From: DSOT01 sp052386775
GTDB lineage: Bacteria; Pseudomonadota; Gammaproteobacteria; Burkholderiales; SG8-41
DNA: 49,154 bases
NCBI GenBank assembly: GCA_052386775.1
Contig: JBQTJV010000002.1
Span: 1 to 49,154, forward strand
Direction of reading: 5' to 3'
The notes beneath the pieces are model-generated. The model did not search any database, was not told the DNA's origin, and saw only the letters and a list, made by a program, of their open reading frames with translations. Below are positions 24,313 to 32,175 of this stretch, in pieces. The position numbers and the translations under genes were made by a program. How positions within the stretch are numbered: the first letter of the stretch is position 1; each line of letters starts with the position of its first letter.

Positions 24313-25053
24313 TCAGCGTGATGCGATGAGACGTCCCCAGCCTGCCACCGGCGGCGCAATCCCCGCAGCGATCAGGCGCCACGTCTGCGCAAGGCGATTG
24401 GTCACGACCGGGATGCCGTAGTCCTCTTCGAGGCTCGGCACCACGGCGAGGCTGCGCCAGGCGCCGCCCGGCAGCAGCAGGGCGGTTGCCTCAGGCGCGC
24501 GCCGCATCGCCTCGCGTCCCAGTTGAAACGCGAGGCGCACCCCTTCCTCGATGCTCATCGAGAATGAGTGCCTGGCCCACTGGTGGGCGCTGGTTACCGC
24601 GAGCACTTCGATCCCCGCCTGGTTGAGATAGGCGACGAGCGCCGCGTTCAGTTCGTCCGACCAGCGGCTCGCGATCGCTATCCGATCGGCACGCAGGTGC
24701 TTGAGTGCATCGACGACGGCCTCGCCATGGGCATCTGCAATCGCACCGGTTTTCTGCGCGGTTTCCTTGACGAGTTCCAGCACGCGCGGCCGGCCGAGCT
24801 GGGAGGCGACCGGCAGCCCGGCGAGCGTGATGCTGTTCGCCCCCTGGCGCACGAGCTGCTCCACACAGTCCCAATACCGTTGCATGCCTTCGTTGACGCC
24901 GCTTTCGGTGTAGTCCTGAATGTCGATCGAGGCCGAAACCTGCTGGATGTCGGGCGGCAGCAGCGGCTGCACTTGCGGCGGATTGCGCACCTTCTCGTGC
25001 GGATAGACCGTCCCCGCAATGAAGCGCGGCTTCGTCATGTTGCTTGTGCTCAT
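24313..25053 (-). CDS. Maleate isomerase/arylmalonate decarboxylase-like protein lacking the catalytic cysteines
   Basis: A 246-aa protein of the Asp/Glu racemase superfamily, closest in layout to maleate cis-trans isomerase and arylmalonate decarboxylase. The first active-site segment is SITLAGLPVASQLG (about 74-87) and the second ALLLPGGAWRSL (about 191-202). Maleate isomerases carry Cys at both places and arylmalonate decarboxylase carries Cys in the second; here neither is present. The only Cys in the chain (WDCVEQ, residue 63) lies in a helix. Chemistry may therefore differ, or the protein may only bind its ligand. Its ATG overlaps the stop of Bug 7 (ATGA), indicating coupling. Bug 6 follows 43 bp downstream. 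Confidence 0.78.
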   Translation of the reverse strand: MSTSNMTKPRFIAGTVYPHEKVRNPPQVQPLLPPDIQQVSASIDIQDYTESGVNEGMQRYWDCVEQLVRQGANSITLAGLPVASQLGRPRVLELVKETAQKTGAIADAHGEAVVDALKHLRADRIAIASRWSDELNAALVAYLNQAGIEVLAVTSAHQWARHSFSMSIEEGVRLAFQLGREAMRRAPEATALLLPGGAWRSLAVVPSLEEDYGIPVVTNRLAQTWRLIAAGIAPPVAGWGRLIASR

Positions 25054-26039
25054 CGCGCGGCGCCGGCGAGGCCGAGGTCCGTGAGGATCACTTTGATCTC
25101 GCCGTACTGCTCCCTGATATAGCGCTCGGTGTCGCCGCGCGACAGCGGATTGTTCGGAAGGTAATTCTTCTCCAGCTCCTGGAGCCAGTCGGGACTTTCG
25201 GTCAGCCGCTTGAGCGCGCCTTCCCAGTACGCCGCGTGCGCATCCGGGATCGCCTTCGGCGCGATCGCGAGCCGCCAGTTCTCGGCGATCACGGGAAATC
25301 CCGCTTCGGTCACCGTGGGCACCGTGGCATAGATGCCGCCGAGCCGCTGCGGAGCGGCCACCGCCAGCGGACGGATCTGCCCGTTCTGGAATGCACCGGC
25401 GGTGGCGGAGGCGGAATTCACAAAAATGCCGACGTGCCCGCCGAGCAGACCGGCCAGCGCCTCGTTGGTGCCGGAGAAAATCACCACCTTCATCCTGGTG
25501 ACGTCGACGCCGCCGGCTTTCACGAGCCGTCCCAGCGCGATGTGGTTCGCGCCGCCGGCGGCGCTCGACACGCCGGCTGGAAAAGCGCCGGGATCCTTCC
25601 TGAGGGCCGCGTAGAGATCCGCGACGGTCTTGATCGGTGAATCGGCGCGCACCGAATAGACGATGTACTCGCGAGCCATCAGCGAGATCGGCGTGAAATC
25701 GGTGTAGGTGACTTTGCTGCGGCCGCTGATGTGGGCAGTGACGATGTTATAGGACGTGATGAGCAGCAAATGCGGATCCTCACTGCGCTGGCTGAGATAT
25801 GCCCAGCTTACCGCGCCGCCGCCACCGGGCCGGTTGACCACCGTGACCGGCACGTCCATCACTTTCTTTTCGCGCCAGATGCGCTCCATGAGGCGCGCAA
25901 CCCGGTCGGTGCCGGTACCGGAACTGGACCCAACCACGAGTTCGACGTTGCGCTCGGGCTTCCAGCCGCTTTGCGCGGATCCCGGCGGGCTGACAGCAGC
26001 GAGCGCGCCGGCCAGGGCCAGCAAAACACCTCTATGCAT
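25050..26039 (-). CDS. Bug/TctC-family substrate-binding protein, divergent WKPE subgroup (Bug 7)
   Basis: A 329-aa exported protein; signal peptide about residues 1-22 (SAQ). The mature start WKPERNVELVVGSSSGTGTD matches the subgroup of Bug 3. The second loop is SEDPHLLLITSYN, so the usual D-G-Y/H is lost, and the ligand may be bound differently. The ATG at 26039 has AAGGAGAG upstream, which rules out the longer frame to 26114. The last codon overlaps the start of the maleate-isomerase-like gene. The two subgroup members in this window are neighbours of a hydratase and an isomerase-like protein respectively. Confidence 0.87.
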   Translation of the reverse strand: MHRGVLLALAGALAAVSPPGSAQSGWKPERNVELVVGSSSGTGTDRVARLMERIWREKKVMDVPVTVVNRPGGGGAVSWAYLSQRSEDPHLLLITSYNIVTAHISGRSKVTYTDFTPISLMAREYIVYSVRADSPIKTVADLYAALRKDPGAFPAGVSSAAGGANHIALGRLVKAGGVDVTRMKVVIFSGTNEALAGLLGGHVGIFVNSASATAGAFQNGQIRPLAVAAPQRLGGIYATVPTVTEAGFPVIAENWRLAIAPKAIPDAHAAYWEGALKRLTESPDWLQELEKNYLPNNPLSRGDTERYIREQYGEIKVILTDLGLAGAAR

Positions 26040-26059
26040 GACTCTCCTTTGAGTTCGGT

Positions 26060-26413
26060 CTACTTCATCTCGATGAACTCGAGCTGCACGCCGTCCGGGC
26101 CTTCGAAAAAGCACACCCGCCGGCCGCCCGAAACGATCGTCTGCTCGAGGATATGGATGCCCTGCGCCTTCAGCTTTTCAATTACGCTGTCCAGCTCGTC
26201 GGTATCGATGGCAATGTGCTCCATGCCGTATTTCTGCTCGCGCGACTGCTCCGTCAGAAAGCCGGTGACGTTGAGCGCGAGGCCATGAAGATCCAGACGA
26301 TAGCCGTTCTTGTTCTGGCTCACGATCTTGGCGCCCAGCGTATCGACGTAGAACTGCGCGGTTTTGCCGGGGTCCTTGGTTTTGAGGTGCAGGTGATTCA
26401 GCTTGAGCGTCAT
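26060..26413 (-). CDS. VOC-family (glyoxalase/dioxygenase fold) protein
   Basis: A 117-aa single VOC module pair. Likely metal ligands are His in LNHLHLKTKDP near the N-terminus, His in GMEHIAIDTDE in the middle, and Glu in GVQLEFIEMK at the C-terminus, giving an H-H-E site. The size suits a homodimeric glyoxalase-I-like, epimerase or dioxygenase protein. It lies between Bug 8 and Bug 7 with 20-23 bp spacers inside the acyl-CoA dehydrogenase operon. That context is compatible with a role like methylmalonyl-CoA epimerase or with modification of a pathway intermediate; the sequence does not decide. Confidence 0.87.
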   Translation of the reverse strand: MTLKLNHLHLKTKDPGKTAQFYVDTLGAKIVSQNKNGYRLDLHGLALNVTGFLTEQSREQKYGMEHIAIDTDELDSVIEKLKAQGIHILEQTIVSGGRRVCFFEGPDGVQLEFIEMK

Positions 26414-26436
26414 GTCGGGCTCCTCCGTTAAGTGCT

Positions 26437-27453
26437 TCAGCGTGCGTAAGCGTATTCGCGCGACGAACGCATCCCTTCCTCGCGCAGCAAGGTCTGGTAG
26501 CGCAGGTATTCCGACTGCATGAGCCGCGTAAAGCCGTCGGGCGTGCTGTCCGGCGTCGTCTCGGCGCCCAGACGCGCAAACGCTTCGCGCAGCTCCGGCT
26601 TGCGCAGCGCGCGCACGATATCCCCGTGCAGTTGCTCGACGATGCGCCGCGGTGTTCCCTTGGGCGCGACGATTCCGGACCAGCTGTCGAACTGCGCTTC
26701 GGGCAGTCCGAATTCGGCGATGGCGGGGACATCGGGCAGCGCGGCACTGCGCTGGGGCGTCATCACGGCGAGCGCCCGCATGCGGCCCTCGCGCACCGAG
26801 GGCATCACGGAAGGCAGCGTCAGCACCGCGTAGTGCACCCTGCCGAGCACCATTTCGACGAAGGAGTCGGAAAGCTGGCGGAAGGGCACGTGCACCGCAT
26901 CGATGCCGGCCGAGCGCGTGAAGACTTCTCCGGCCAGATGCGACGCCGAGCCGATGCCGAGCGAGGCATAGTTCAACTCGCCTGCGCGCACGCGTGCGTG
27001 CTGCACGAACTGGGACGGCGTGCGCGCCGGTATGGAAGGCGTGACCGCCAGGACGTTGGTGATCGACGCGACGTGGATGACGCCGACGATGTCGTCGAGA
27101 ACCCGGTAGGGCGCCTCCTCACGCATCAGTGCGGTGATGATGCGCGTGACCCCGATCAGGCCCAGCGTATAGCCATCGGGATTGGCACGCGAGAGTATGT
27201 TGTTGCCGATCAGCCCGCCGGCGCCGGGCCGATTGTCGATGATGACGCGCTGCCGATAGAACACGCCCAGTTCCTCGCCGAGCGCGCGCGCGAAGTAGTC
27301 GTCCGAGGTGCCGGGTGAGGACCCGGTGACGATCCGGATCGGTTTAGCCGGATACGCCTGAGCCGCCGCCGACGGCTGCGCGTCGCCCGGTCCCGGCGCA
27401 CACAGGAATGCGAGCGCAAGGGTGAATCCGCAGAAAGTGGCGGGACCGCGCAT
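26437..27453 (-). CDS. Bug-family periplasmic substrate-binding protein (Bug 8)
   Basis: A 338-aa exported protein; signal peptide about residues 1-25 followed by an Ala-rich stretch. First ligand loop YPAKPIRIVTGSSPGTSDD, second RANPDGYTLGLIG, central VPFRQLSDSFVEMV replacing the usual VPYKG. The start codon overlaps the stop of the acyl-CoA dehydrogenase gene (TGATG), a strong sign of translational coupling and of functional linkage between the binding protein and that enzyme. Confidence 0.91.
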   Translation of the reverse strand: MRGPATFCGFTLALAFLCAPGPGDAQPSAAAQAYPAKPIRIVTGSSPGTSDDYFARALGEELGVFYRQRVIIDNRPGAGGLIGNNILSRANPDGYTLGLIGVTRIITALMREEAPYRVLDDIVGVIHVASITNVLAVTPSIPARTPSQFVQHARVRAGELNYASLGIGSASHLAGEVFTRSAGIDAVHVPFRQLSDSFVEMVLGRVHYAVLTLPSVMPSVREGRMRALAVMTPQRSAALPDVPAIAEFGLPEAQFDSWSGIVAPKGTPRRIVEQLHGDIVRALRKPELREAFARLGAETTPDSTPDGFTRLMQSEYLRYQTLLREEGMRSSREYAYAR

Positions 27454-28640
27454 CAGTCGGCCGGCATGCCGTTACGCAGCAGGTCACGCGCGATAAACCA
27501 GCGGTGCACTTCACTGGGGCCTTCGTAAATGCGGTACGCGCGGCACGCGCGGCTGATGTACTCGAGCGGCATGTCCTTGGTCATGCCCATGCCGCCGAAC
27601 ATCTGCATCGCGCGGTCCGCAATGCGGTAAATCATCTCGCTGCCCTGGAGCTTGACCATCGCCGCGTCGCGCCGCCAGTTCGTTTCCCCCTGGTCGATCC
27701 TGCACGCAAGCCGCCACGTGATGAGGCGCACCATCTCCATTTCCTGGAAGCTGTCGGCGATCCACCACTGGACGGCCTGCCGGTCGGCGAGCGGCTTGCC
27801 GAACGTGACACGCTCGTTCGCATACGGGATCATCAGCTCCAGGCAGCGGCGCGCGTAGCCGAGCGAGCGGCACGCGATCTCCATGCGCCGCACGCCGAGG
27901 CGATTCTGCATCGGGCCGAAGCCGTTGCCGACTTCGCCCAGCACCTGGTCATCCGGTACCTCCACGTCGTCGAAGAACACGCCATAGGGCGCATGCTCGC
28001 CGATCGTATTGAAAACCGCCGGGATCGACATGCCCTTGGTGCCCTGGTCGACGAGAAAGGCGGTAATGCCGCCGCGCGAGCCTTTCGCCGGATCGGTCAC
28101 CGCCATCACGATGATGAAGTCGGCCTTGCGCGCGTTGCTGATGAAGATCTTCTGGCCGTTGATCACCCACTTGCCATTACGGTACTCCGCGCGCGTTTTC
28201 ATCGCCGCCGGATCGGATCCGGCGCCCGGTTCCGTAATCGCGATCGCGCTTTTCTTCTCGCCGCGCGCATAGGGGATGAAGTATTTTTCGACCTGGTCGC
28301 CCTTGCACGTCTCGCGCAGCATGTAGAGGTTGGGGCTGTCCGGGGGCAGCACGTAGGGCGTGATGCTGGTCTTGAGTTCCTCGATCACGACGGCTTTCGC
28401 CAGCATGCCGAGGTTTTGCCCGCCGTATTCTTCCGGCACGTCAATGCCGTAGAGCCCGATCTCCTGCGCCTTGCGATTGAGCGCCTTTTCGGCGTCCGGG
28501 TCGATCAGCGGCGCATCCGTCAGGCCGCGCTCCGCTTCCCGGCGGATGACGTCCTTTTCGAGTGGACGCAGTTCCTGGCGCGCGAAGCGGGCAACGGTGT
28601 CGCGCAGCATGCGCAACTCTTCGGGCAGGGTAAAGTCCAT
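27453..28640 (-). CDS. Acyl-CoA dehydrogenase
   Basis: A 395-aa FAD enzyme that introduces the alpha-beta double bond into an acyl-CoA and passes electrons to ETF. Helical N-terminal domain from MDFTLPEELRMLRDTVARFA, flavin-binding strand AIAITEPGAGSDPAAMKT, and the C-terminal GMGMTKDMPLEYISRACRA with the catalytic Glu in IYEGPSEVHR. Length is normal. The ATG at 28640 is chosen because the family begins at this segment; the ribosome-binding site is poor. It heads the six-gene run with three Bug proteins, a VOC protein and a maleate-isomerase-like protein. The run probably handles a short or branched carboxylate activated to a CoA thioester elsewhere, since no CoA ligase or transferase is present. 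Confidence 0.92.
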   Translation of the reverse strand: MDFTLPEELRMLRDTVARFARQELRPLEKDVIRREAERGLTDAPLIDPDAEKALNRKAQEIGLYGIDVPEEYGGQNLGMLAKAVVIEELKTSITPYVLPPDSPNLYMLRETCKGDQVEKYFIPYARGEKKSAIAITEPGAGSDPAAMKTRAEYRNGKWVINGQKIFISNARKADFIIVMAVTDPAKGSRGGITAFLVDQGTKGMSIPAVFNTIGEHAPYGVFFDDVEVPDDQVLGEVGNGFGPMQNRLGVRRMEIACRSLGYARRCLELMIPYANERVTFGKPLADRQAVQWWIADSFQEMEMVRLITWRLACRIDQGETNWRRDAAMVKLQGSEMIYRIADRAMQMFGGMGMTKDMPLEYISRACRAYRIYEGPSEVHRWFIARDLLRNGMPAD

Positions 28641-28772
28641 GTATTGAAAGCCTTTAGCTGGGCGCAGCGGGGTAGGGGCATGATAACACTCTCCTCTTGA
28701 CGGCCGGGCGCTTCGGTTACATCCTGTGCGCCTCAGAAGCACCAGAATTCAATCAGACCGACAGGGAGGCAC

Positions 28773-29387
28773 ATGAAACGCTTATCCGCTTTGACCGCCG
28801 TGCTGCTGATAACGGCATTTACCGCATCCGGCTGTGCGCGCCACGTATACGACGACGGCTGGGTCACGCTGATCGACGGCAAGAAGGGTCTCGAGAACTT
28901 CGACCGGATTGGCGACGCCAACTGGCGCGGCCAGCACGATTACATCGTGGCTGACTCCGGCAAGGGCGGGTATCTGGTATCGAAGAAATCCTTCAAGGAT
29001 TTTGCGTTGCGCGTTGAATTTTGGGCGGATCACACGACGAACAGCGGTATACACATCCGCTCAGCCGACTCGAAAAAAATAGCGAGTACCAATTCGTATG
29101 AGATCAACATCTTCGACCAGGGCCCGAATCCGGTCTATGCGACTGGCGGCGTGCCGAACTTCGCTATGATTCGTCCCGGCGCATACAAGGCCGGAGGTCG
29201 GTGGAACGTCTACGAAATCTTCGCGATAGGACCTGAGATCACCGTGAAACTCAATGGCGTTGTCACGGTCGCCTTCACCAATAGCCAGTTCACAGAAGGC
29301 CCGATCGCTTTGCAATATGGGGCCGGTCCCAAAGGTATGCGTGGCGGGACCATCCGCTGGCGCAGCGTTCGAATCAAAGAACTGTAA
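28773..29387 (+). CDS. DUF1080 (3-keto-disaccharide hydrolase-type) lipoprotein
   Basis: A 204-aa exported lipoprotein with lipobox TASGC (Cys21). The mature part is a concanavalin-like beta-sandwich of the DUF1080 family: WVTLIDGKKGLENFDRIG, FALRVEFWADHTTNSGIHIR and WNVYEIFAIGPEITVKLNG are the recurring family segments. Characterised relatives hydrolyse 3-keto-glycosides, and others only bind carbohydrate. It stands alone, divergent from the acyl-CoA dehydrogenase operon. AGGGAGG precedes the ATG. A hairpin follows at 29393-29424. The nearby chromosome offers no glycoside-oxidising partner, so the substrate is open. Confidence 0.85.
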   Translation: MKRLSALTAVLLITAFTASGCARHVYDDGWVTLIDGKKGLENFDRIGDANWRGQHDYIVADSGKGGYLVSKKSFKDFALRVEFWADHTTNSGIHIRSADSKKIASTNSYEINIFDQGPNPVYATGGVPNFAMIRPGAYKAGGRWNVYEIFAIGPEITVKLNGVVTVAFTNSQFTEGPIALQYGAGPKGMRGGTIRWRSVRIKEL

Positions 29388-29392
29388 GAAAA

Positions 29393-29424
29393 CGGGGACA
29401 GCCTGCGATCCGGGTTTGTCCCCG
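29393..29424. terminator. Hairpin between convergent genes
   Basis: CGGGGACA (29393-29400) pairs with TGTCCCCG (29417-29424) across a 16-base loop, 5 bp after the DUF1080 stop and 15 bp before the end of the convergent YCII gene. ATTATT follows on the plus strand and TTTTCTT on the minus strand, so it may end transcription in both directions. Confidence 0.5.
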
Positions 29425-29439
29425 ATTATTCCTGCCGGG

Positions 29440-29817
29440 TTATTCGCCGATGGCGCGGAGCGTCATCGGATCTTCTGCGATCGGGCGCACTTCGACGCAG
29501 CCGTAACGGGCGCCGGGAACGCGTGAGGCGATCTGGACGGCTTCGTTGAGGTCCTTCGCTTCGAGTATGTAATAGCCGCCGAGATGCTCCTTGGTCTCGG
29601 CGAACGGCCCGTCGGTGGTCGAGGTCTTTCCGTTGCGCACCCTCACAGTGATCGCCTCGGAGGGCGGCATTAACCGGTTGGCGGCCACGAAATGACCGCC
29701 GGCCCGGATGTCACGGGTGAAGGCGACGTACTCCTCGAAGTGTTCCGCCGCATCGGCGGCCGTGCGGTATTCCATCATGTATTGCGGCTCGGCGCAGATC
29801 AGGCACAGGTATTTCAT
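29440..29817 (-). CDS. YCII-related domain protein (second copy)
   Basis: A 125-aa paralogue of the protein at 5207-5575: both start MKYLCL and share the DGPFAETKE core, then YILEAKDLNEAVQIASRVP here against YMIEAKDLDEAIQIASRIP there. The ATG at 29817 has GAGGAG upstream; the longer frame to 29892 is rejected. There is no sigma factor next to it. It converges with the DUF1080 gene. Function not established. Confidence 0.88.
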   Translation of the reverse strand: MKYLCLICAEPQYMMEYRTAADAAEHFEEYVAFTRDIRAGGHFVAANRLMPPSEAITVRVRNGKTSTTDGPFAETKEHLGGYYILEAKDLNEAVQIASRVPGARYGCVEVRPIAEDPMTLRAIGE

Positions 29818-30063
29818 GGCATCTCCTCTGTTCGGGCAGTTCTGCCCTGGTCGTTTGGCGCGGAGCCAATTCGACAGCGAAGCGGGCCTCACGTAAAGCG
29901 GCCGCCGGCGCCGCGGCGCAACCGCATATTTGGTGCCCGGTTGCCCGCTCTGTAGCTATGCCGCTACCCCTGTAAAACGCCCTTGGCTGGGTTTCTTGAC
30001 GCCGCGCCGGTCGAGGAGGCACAATGCGCGCCCCTGTACGAAAAACGCGACTGGAGGAGCACC

Positions 30064-30222
30064 GTGATCGACACGCGACCCATGCGTCTGACCAATAGCG
30101 TTGCACGGCGCGCCTGGCTGCGGGTGGCATCCACGCAAGCCAAGACGCCCATAGCGCCCCAATACCTGGAACGGATCGAGAAGGCCCGCGCCCGGCGCAT
30201 CGAGCTGCCGAAGAAATCATAG
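30064..30222 (+). CDS. Small basic protein of unknown function
   Basis: A 52-aa open frame from GTG at 30064, preceded by a strong GGAGGAG site 5 bp upstream and followed 19 bases later by a textbook intrinsic terminator. The product (start MIDTRPMRLTNSVARRAWLR, end RARRIELPKKS) is rich in Arg and Lys and probably helical, with no membrane segment. The combination of ribosome-binding site and terminator is the main evidence. I do not recognise the family. An overlapping 24-codon frame with its own AGGAGG starts at ATG 30024 and could be a leader peptide. Confidence 0.5.
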   Translation: MIDTRPMRLTNSVARRAWLRVASTQAKTPIAPQYLERIEKARARRIELPKKS

Positions 30223-30241
30223 CGCGGCCCCGCGCCAGCTA

Positions 30242-30271
30242 AAAAAAAGCCCGGCTTACGCCGGGCTTTTT
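30242..30271. terminator. Intrinsic bidirectional terminator
   Basis: AAAAAGCCCGGC, loop TTAC, GCCGGGCTTTTT: an extended perfect stem with A-tract on one side and T-tract on the other. It follows the small gene at 30064-30222 and the end of the convergent Ser/Gly-rich lipoprotein gene (stop at 30321), so it can serve both. It is the clearest terminator in the window. Confidence 0.92.
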
Positions 30272-30320
30272 CATTGCAGAAAAACGGACGGCCGTCAGCC
30301 GCCCGCCGTGCGCATCGCCA

Positions 30321-30764
30321 TTACTGCGTCGTCGTGGTGGAGCTGGACGTTCCGGACGTCCTCGAGCTGCTCGACGAGGTGCCCTGGCGTTCCTTGTCCT
30401 TGTCGGACGAGCCGCTCGTGGCGCTGCTGCCCGTCGCGCCTGGCGTGGTTCCCGTATTGCCGCCATCGCCGGTCGCCGACGAACCTGAGCCGCTCAGCGT
30501 GCCGCTGCCTGACGCGGAACCCGATGCAGATCCGCTTGCGCTGCCGCTCGCCGAGCCGCCGTTACCCGTGGCCGAAGAGCTCGAGCTGGGAGCGCCCGTC
30601 GTGCCCGATGCAGAACCCGTGGCGCCGCTGGTCGAACCGCTGGTTGCACCGCTTTGCGACCGGTCCTTGCTGGTGCCGCTGGAAGAGCCGTTGCCAGAAC
30701 AGCCCGCAAAGGCCGCCAGCGCAGCAGCCATCACCACGGCGACCAAAGATTTCCTGATAAGCAT
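30321..30764 (-). CDS. Ser/Gly/Thr-rich low-complexity lipoprotein
   Basis: A 147-aa exported lipoprotein: signal peptide with lipobox AFAGC (Cys22), then about 125 residues made almost only of Ser, Gly, Thr and Ala, with a tandem SGSA/SASG repeat in the middle (about residues 71-87), one charged patch DKDKERQ and a Thr tail TTTTQ. No folded domain is expected. The ATG at 30764 has AAGGAG upstream, and the longer frame to 30929 is rejected. Such tails may be surface linkers or O-glycosylation targets. Ends about 50 bp before the intrinsic terminator. The 188-bp gap upstream (30765-30952) holds a weak TATATT box and no further gene. Confidence 0.75.
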   Translation of the reverse strand: MLIRKSLVAVVMAAALAAFAGCSGNGSSSGTSKDRSQSGATSGSTSGATGSASGTTGAPSSSSSATGNGGSASGSASGSASGSASGSGTLSGSGSSATGDGGNTGTTPGATGSSATSGSSDKDKERQGTSSSSSRTSGTSSSTTTTQ

Positions 30765-30952
30765 GGATGAACTCCTTTCGTGAAATGCGACAGGAGTTAC
30801 GACCCTGCGACACCGTGCCGGTTCGATGAAATATACTAGTTCGAAACGCCTCGCGGCCCGACTGCCGCCGCCCTTTCTCGGGTGAGATAAACAACATACG
30901 GCGGCGCGCCATGCGGCACGCCGATGCAATTCTGCGCGGCTCCAGTGGGTTT

Positions 30953-32173
30953 CTATAGCGCCGGCCGCGAAGTGTCCGCTGGCGGCGACACTTCGAACGC
31001 GTTCGCCAGGCAGCCCATCATGACGCAGTAGCCCAGGAATACCGAGATCTGCACCAGTTCGGCGATACCGAATTCGGTGGCCGCCGTCTGATAGGTGGGC
31101 TCGGGCACGTGGTGATTGCCACGGAGAAGCGGTATGCAGAACTCGAGCAGCACGCGTTCCTTGCCGCTGGCGATCTGAATTGCCTCATCCCGGTCGATGG
31201 CCGCGATCAACCGCGGGTCGACATGAGCTGCGTGCGCGGCCGCTGACCAGACCGTCCGCAGGTATCCGGAATCGAGTTCGCGAGCCACTATCGAACCGAC
31301 AATGGCACGCGTTGCGTCGGTGAGCGCGCCTTCGTAAAGCAGAAAGGCGCCGATATGGGCGGCACGTTCGGCGGCGTCCGGGGTATGGAGCAGGACCTGA
31401 AACACCGGCGAGATCCAGCCGCGCGTGCGCACGATCCGATCGAGAAAATGCTGATGCTCGGGTGGCACCTCCTGGTGGCCCGAAAGCAGCGGCACGCGCG
31501 GTGTCGCTGCTTCTGCCCACTCGGGCAGTATTCTCGCGCCGCCGTGACCGGGCGCACCCACCTCGAGCGGGGCAAACGGCTTGCGCAAGCCTTTCTGCTC
31601 GGCCGTCATCTCCATCTCGAACGCGTTGAGCGGCAGCGCAATCATCGCGAAATAGCCGAGCGTCATCACCAGTTCCACGACACCCTGCATGCCGTAGCGC
31701 TCGAGCGCCGCGCGGAACACACCGTCGCTCAGGCGATGATTGCCCGACGTGAGTTGAGCGCACAGCTCCGCAATCAGCGCTTCTTCCGCCGTGAGGCGCG
31801 GCGGCGTACGCCCCTCGCGGATTGCATCCACGGTCTGCTGCGGCACGCCGGCTTCGAGCGCCCAGTTGACCCACGCCGCCCACTCGTAGGGCGCATCGAG
31901 CGCGCGCGAGCCGATCAGCGCGACGAATGCGCGAACCCGCAGCGGCAGGATGGATTCGTCCGCCTGCCCCCGCGCGTGAAAGTAATGCCCGAGATGCGCG
32001 ATGCGCGCCGCGAGATCGGGGCTGCTGTTCATGGTGACGATGAAGGGCCCGCTTACCGGCCGGCGCCGTATCGCGCTTACCGCATCGTAGAAGCGGCGCT
32101 CGTCTGCGGGCAGCGCCTCGCGGGGAATTGCAGCCAGTCTGCTCACGTCGTCGGCTTTCAATAGAAGGGGCAC
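30953..32173 (-). CDS. Tandem carboxymuconolactone decarboxylase-like (AhpD-fold) protein
   Basis: A 406-aa protein with two CMD/AhpD-fold halves. The first (about 1-200) has VRAFVALIGSRALDAPYEWAAW and ELVMTLGYFAMIALPLNAFEM; the second (about 230-395) has AFLLYEGALTDATRAIVGSIVA and ELVQISVFLGYCVMMGCLANAFEV. The C-x-x-C peroxidase pair of AhpD is absent from both, as in true CMD enzymes. The gene product may be a decarboxylase/lactone-type enzyme or a structural pseudo-dimer. The frame opens with GTG at 32173, which lies directly after a TATAAT box, so the message may be nearly leaderless or the true start may be the GTG about 9 codons in. It is divergent from the SDR gene. Confidence 0.8.
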   Translation of the reverse strand: MPLLLKADDVSRLAAIPREALPADERRFYDAVSAIRRRPVSGPFIVTMNSSPDLAARIAHLGHYFHARGQADESILPLRVRAFVALIGSRALDAPYEWAAWVNWALEAGVPQQTVDAIREGRTPPRLTAEEALIAELCAQLTSGNHRLSDGVFRAALERYGMQGVVELVMTLGYFAMIALPLNAFEMEMTAEQKGLRKPFAPLEVGAPGHGGARILPEWAEAATPRVPLLSGHQEVPPEHQHFLDRIVRTRGWISPVFQVLLHTPDAAERAAHIGAFLLYEGALTDATRAIVGSIVARELDSGYLRTVWSAAAHAAHVDPRLIAAIDRDEAIQIASGKERVLLEFCIPLLRGNHHVPEPTYQTAATEFGIAELVQISVFLGYCVMMGCLANAFEVSPPADTSRPAL

Positions 32174-32175
32174 CG

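Noticed and set aside
30024..30098. 24-codon frame with AGGAGG before the small basic gene
   Set aside because: Too short to support as a separate gene; noted only as a possible leader peptide.
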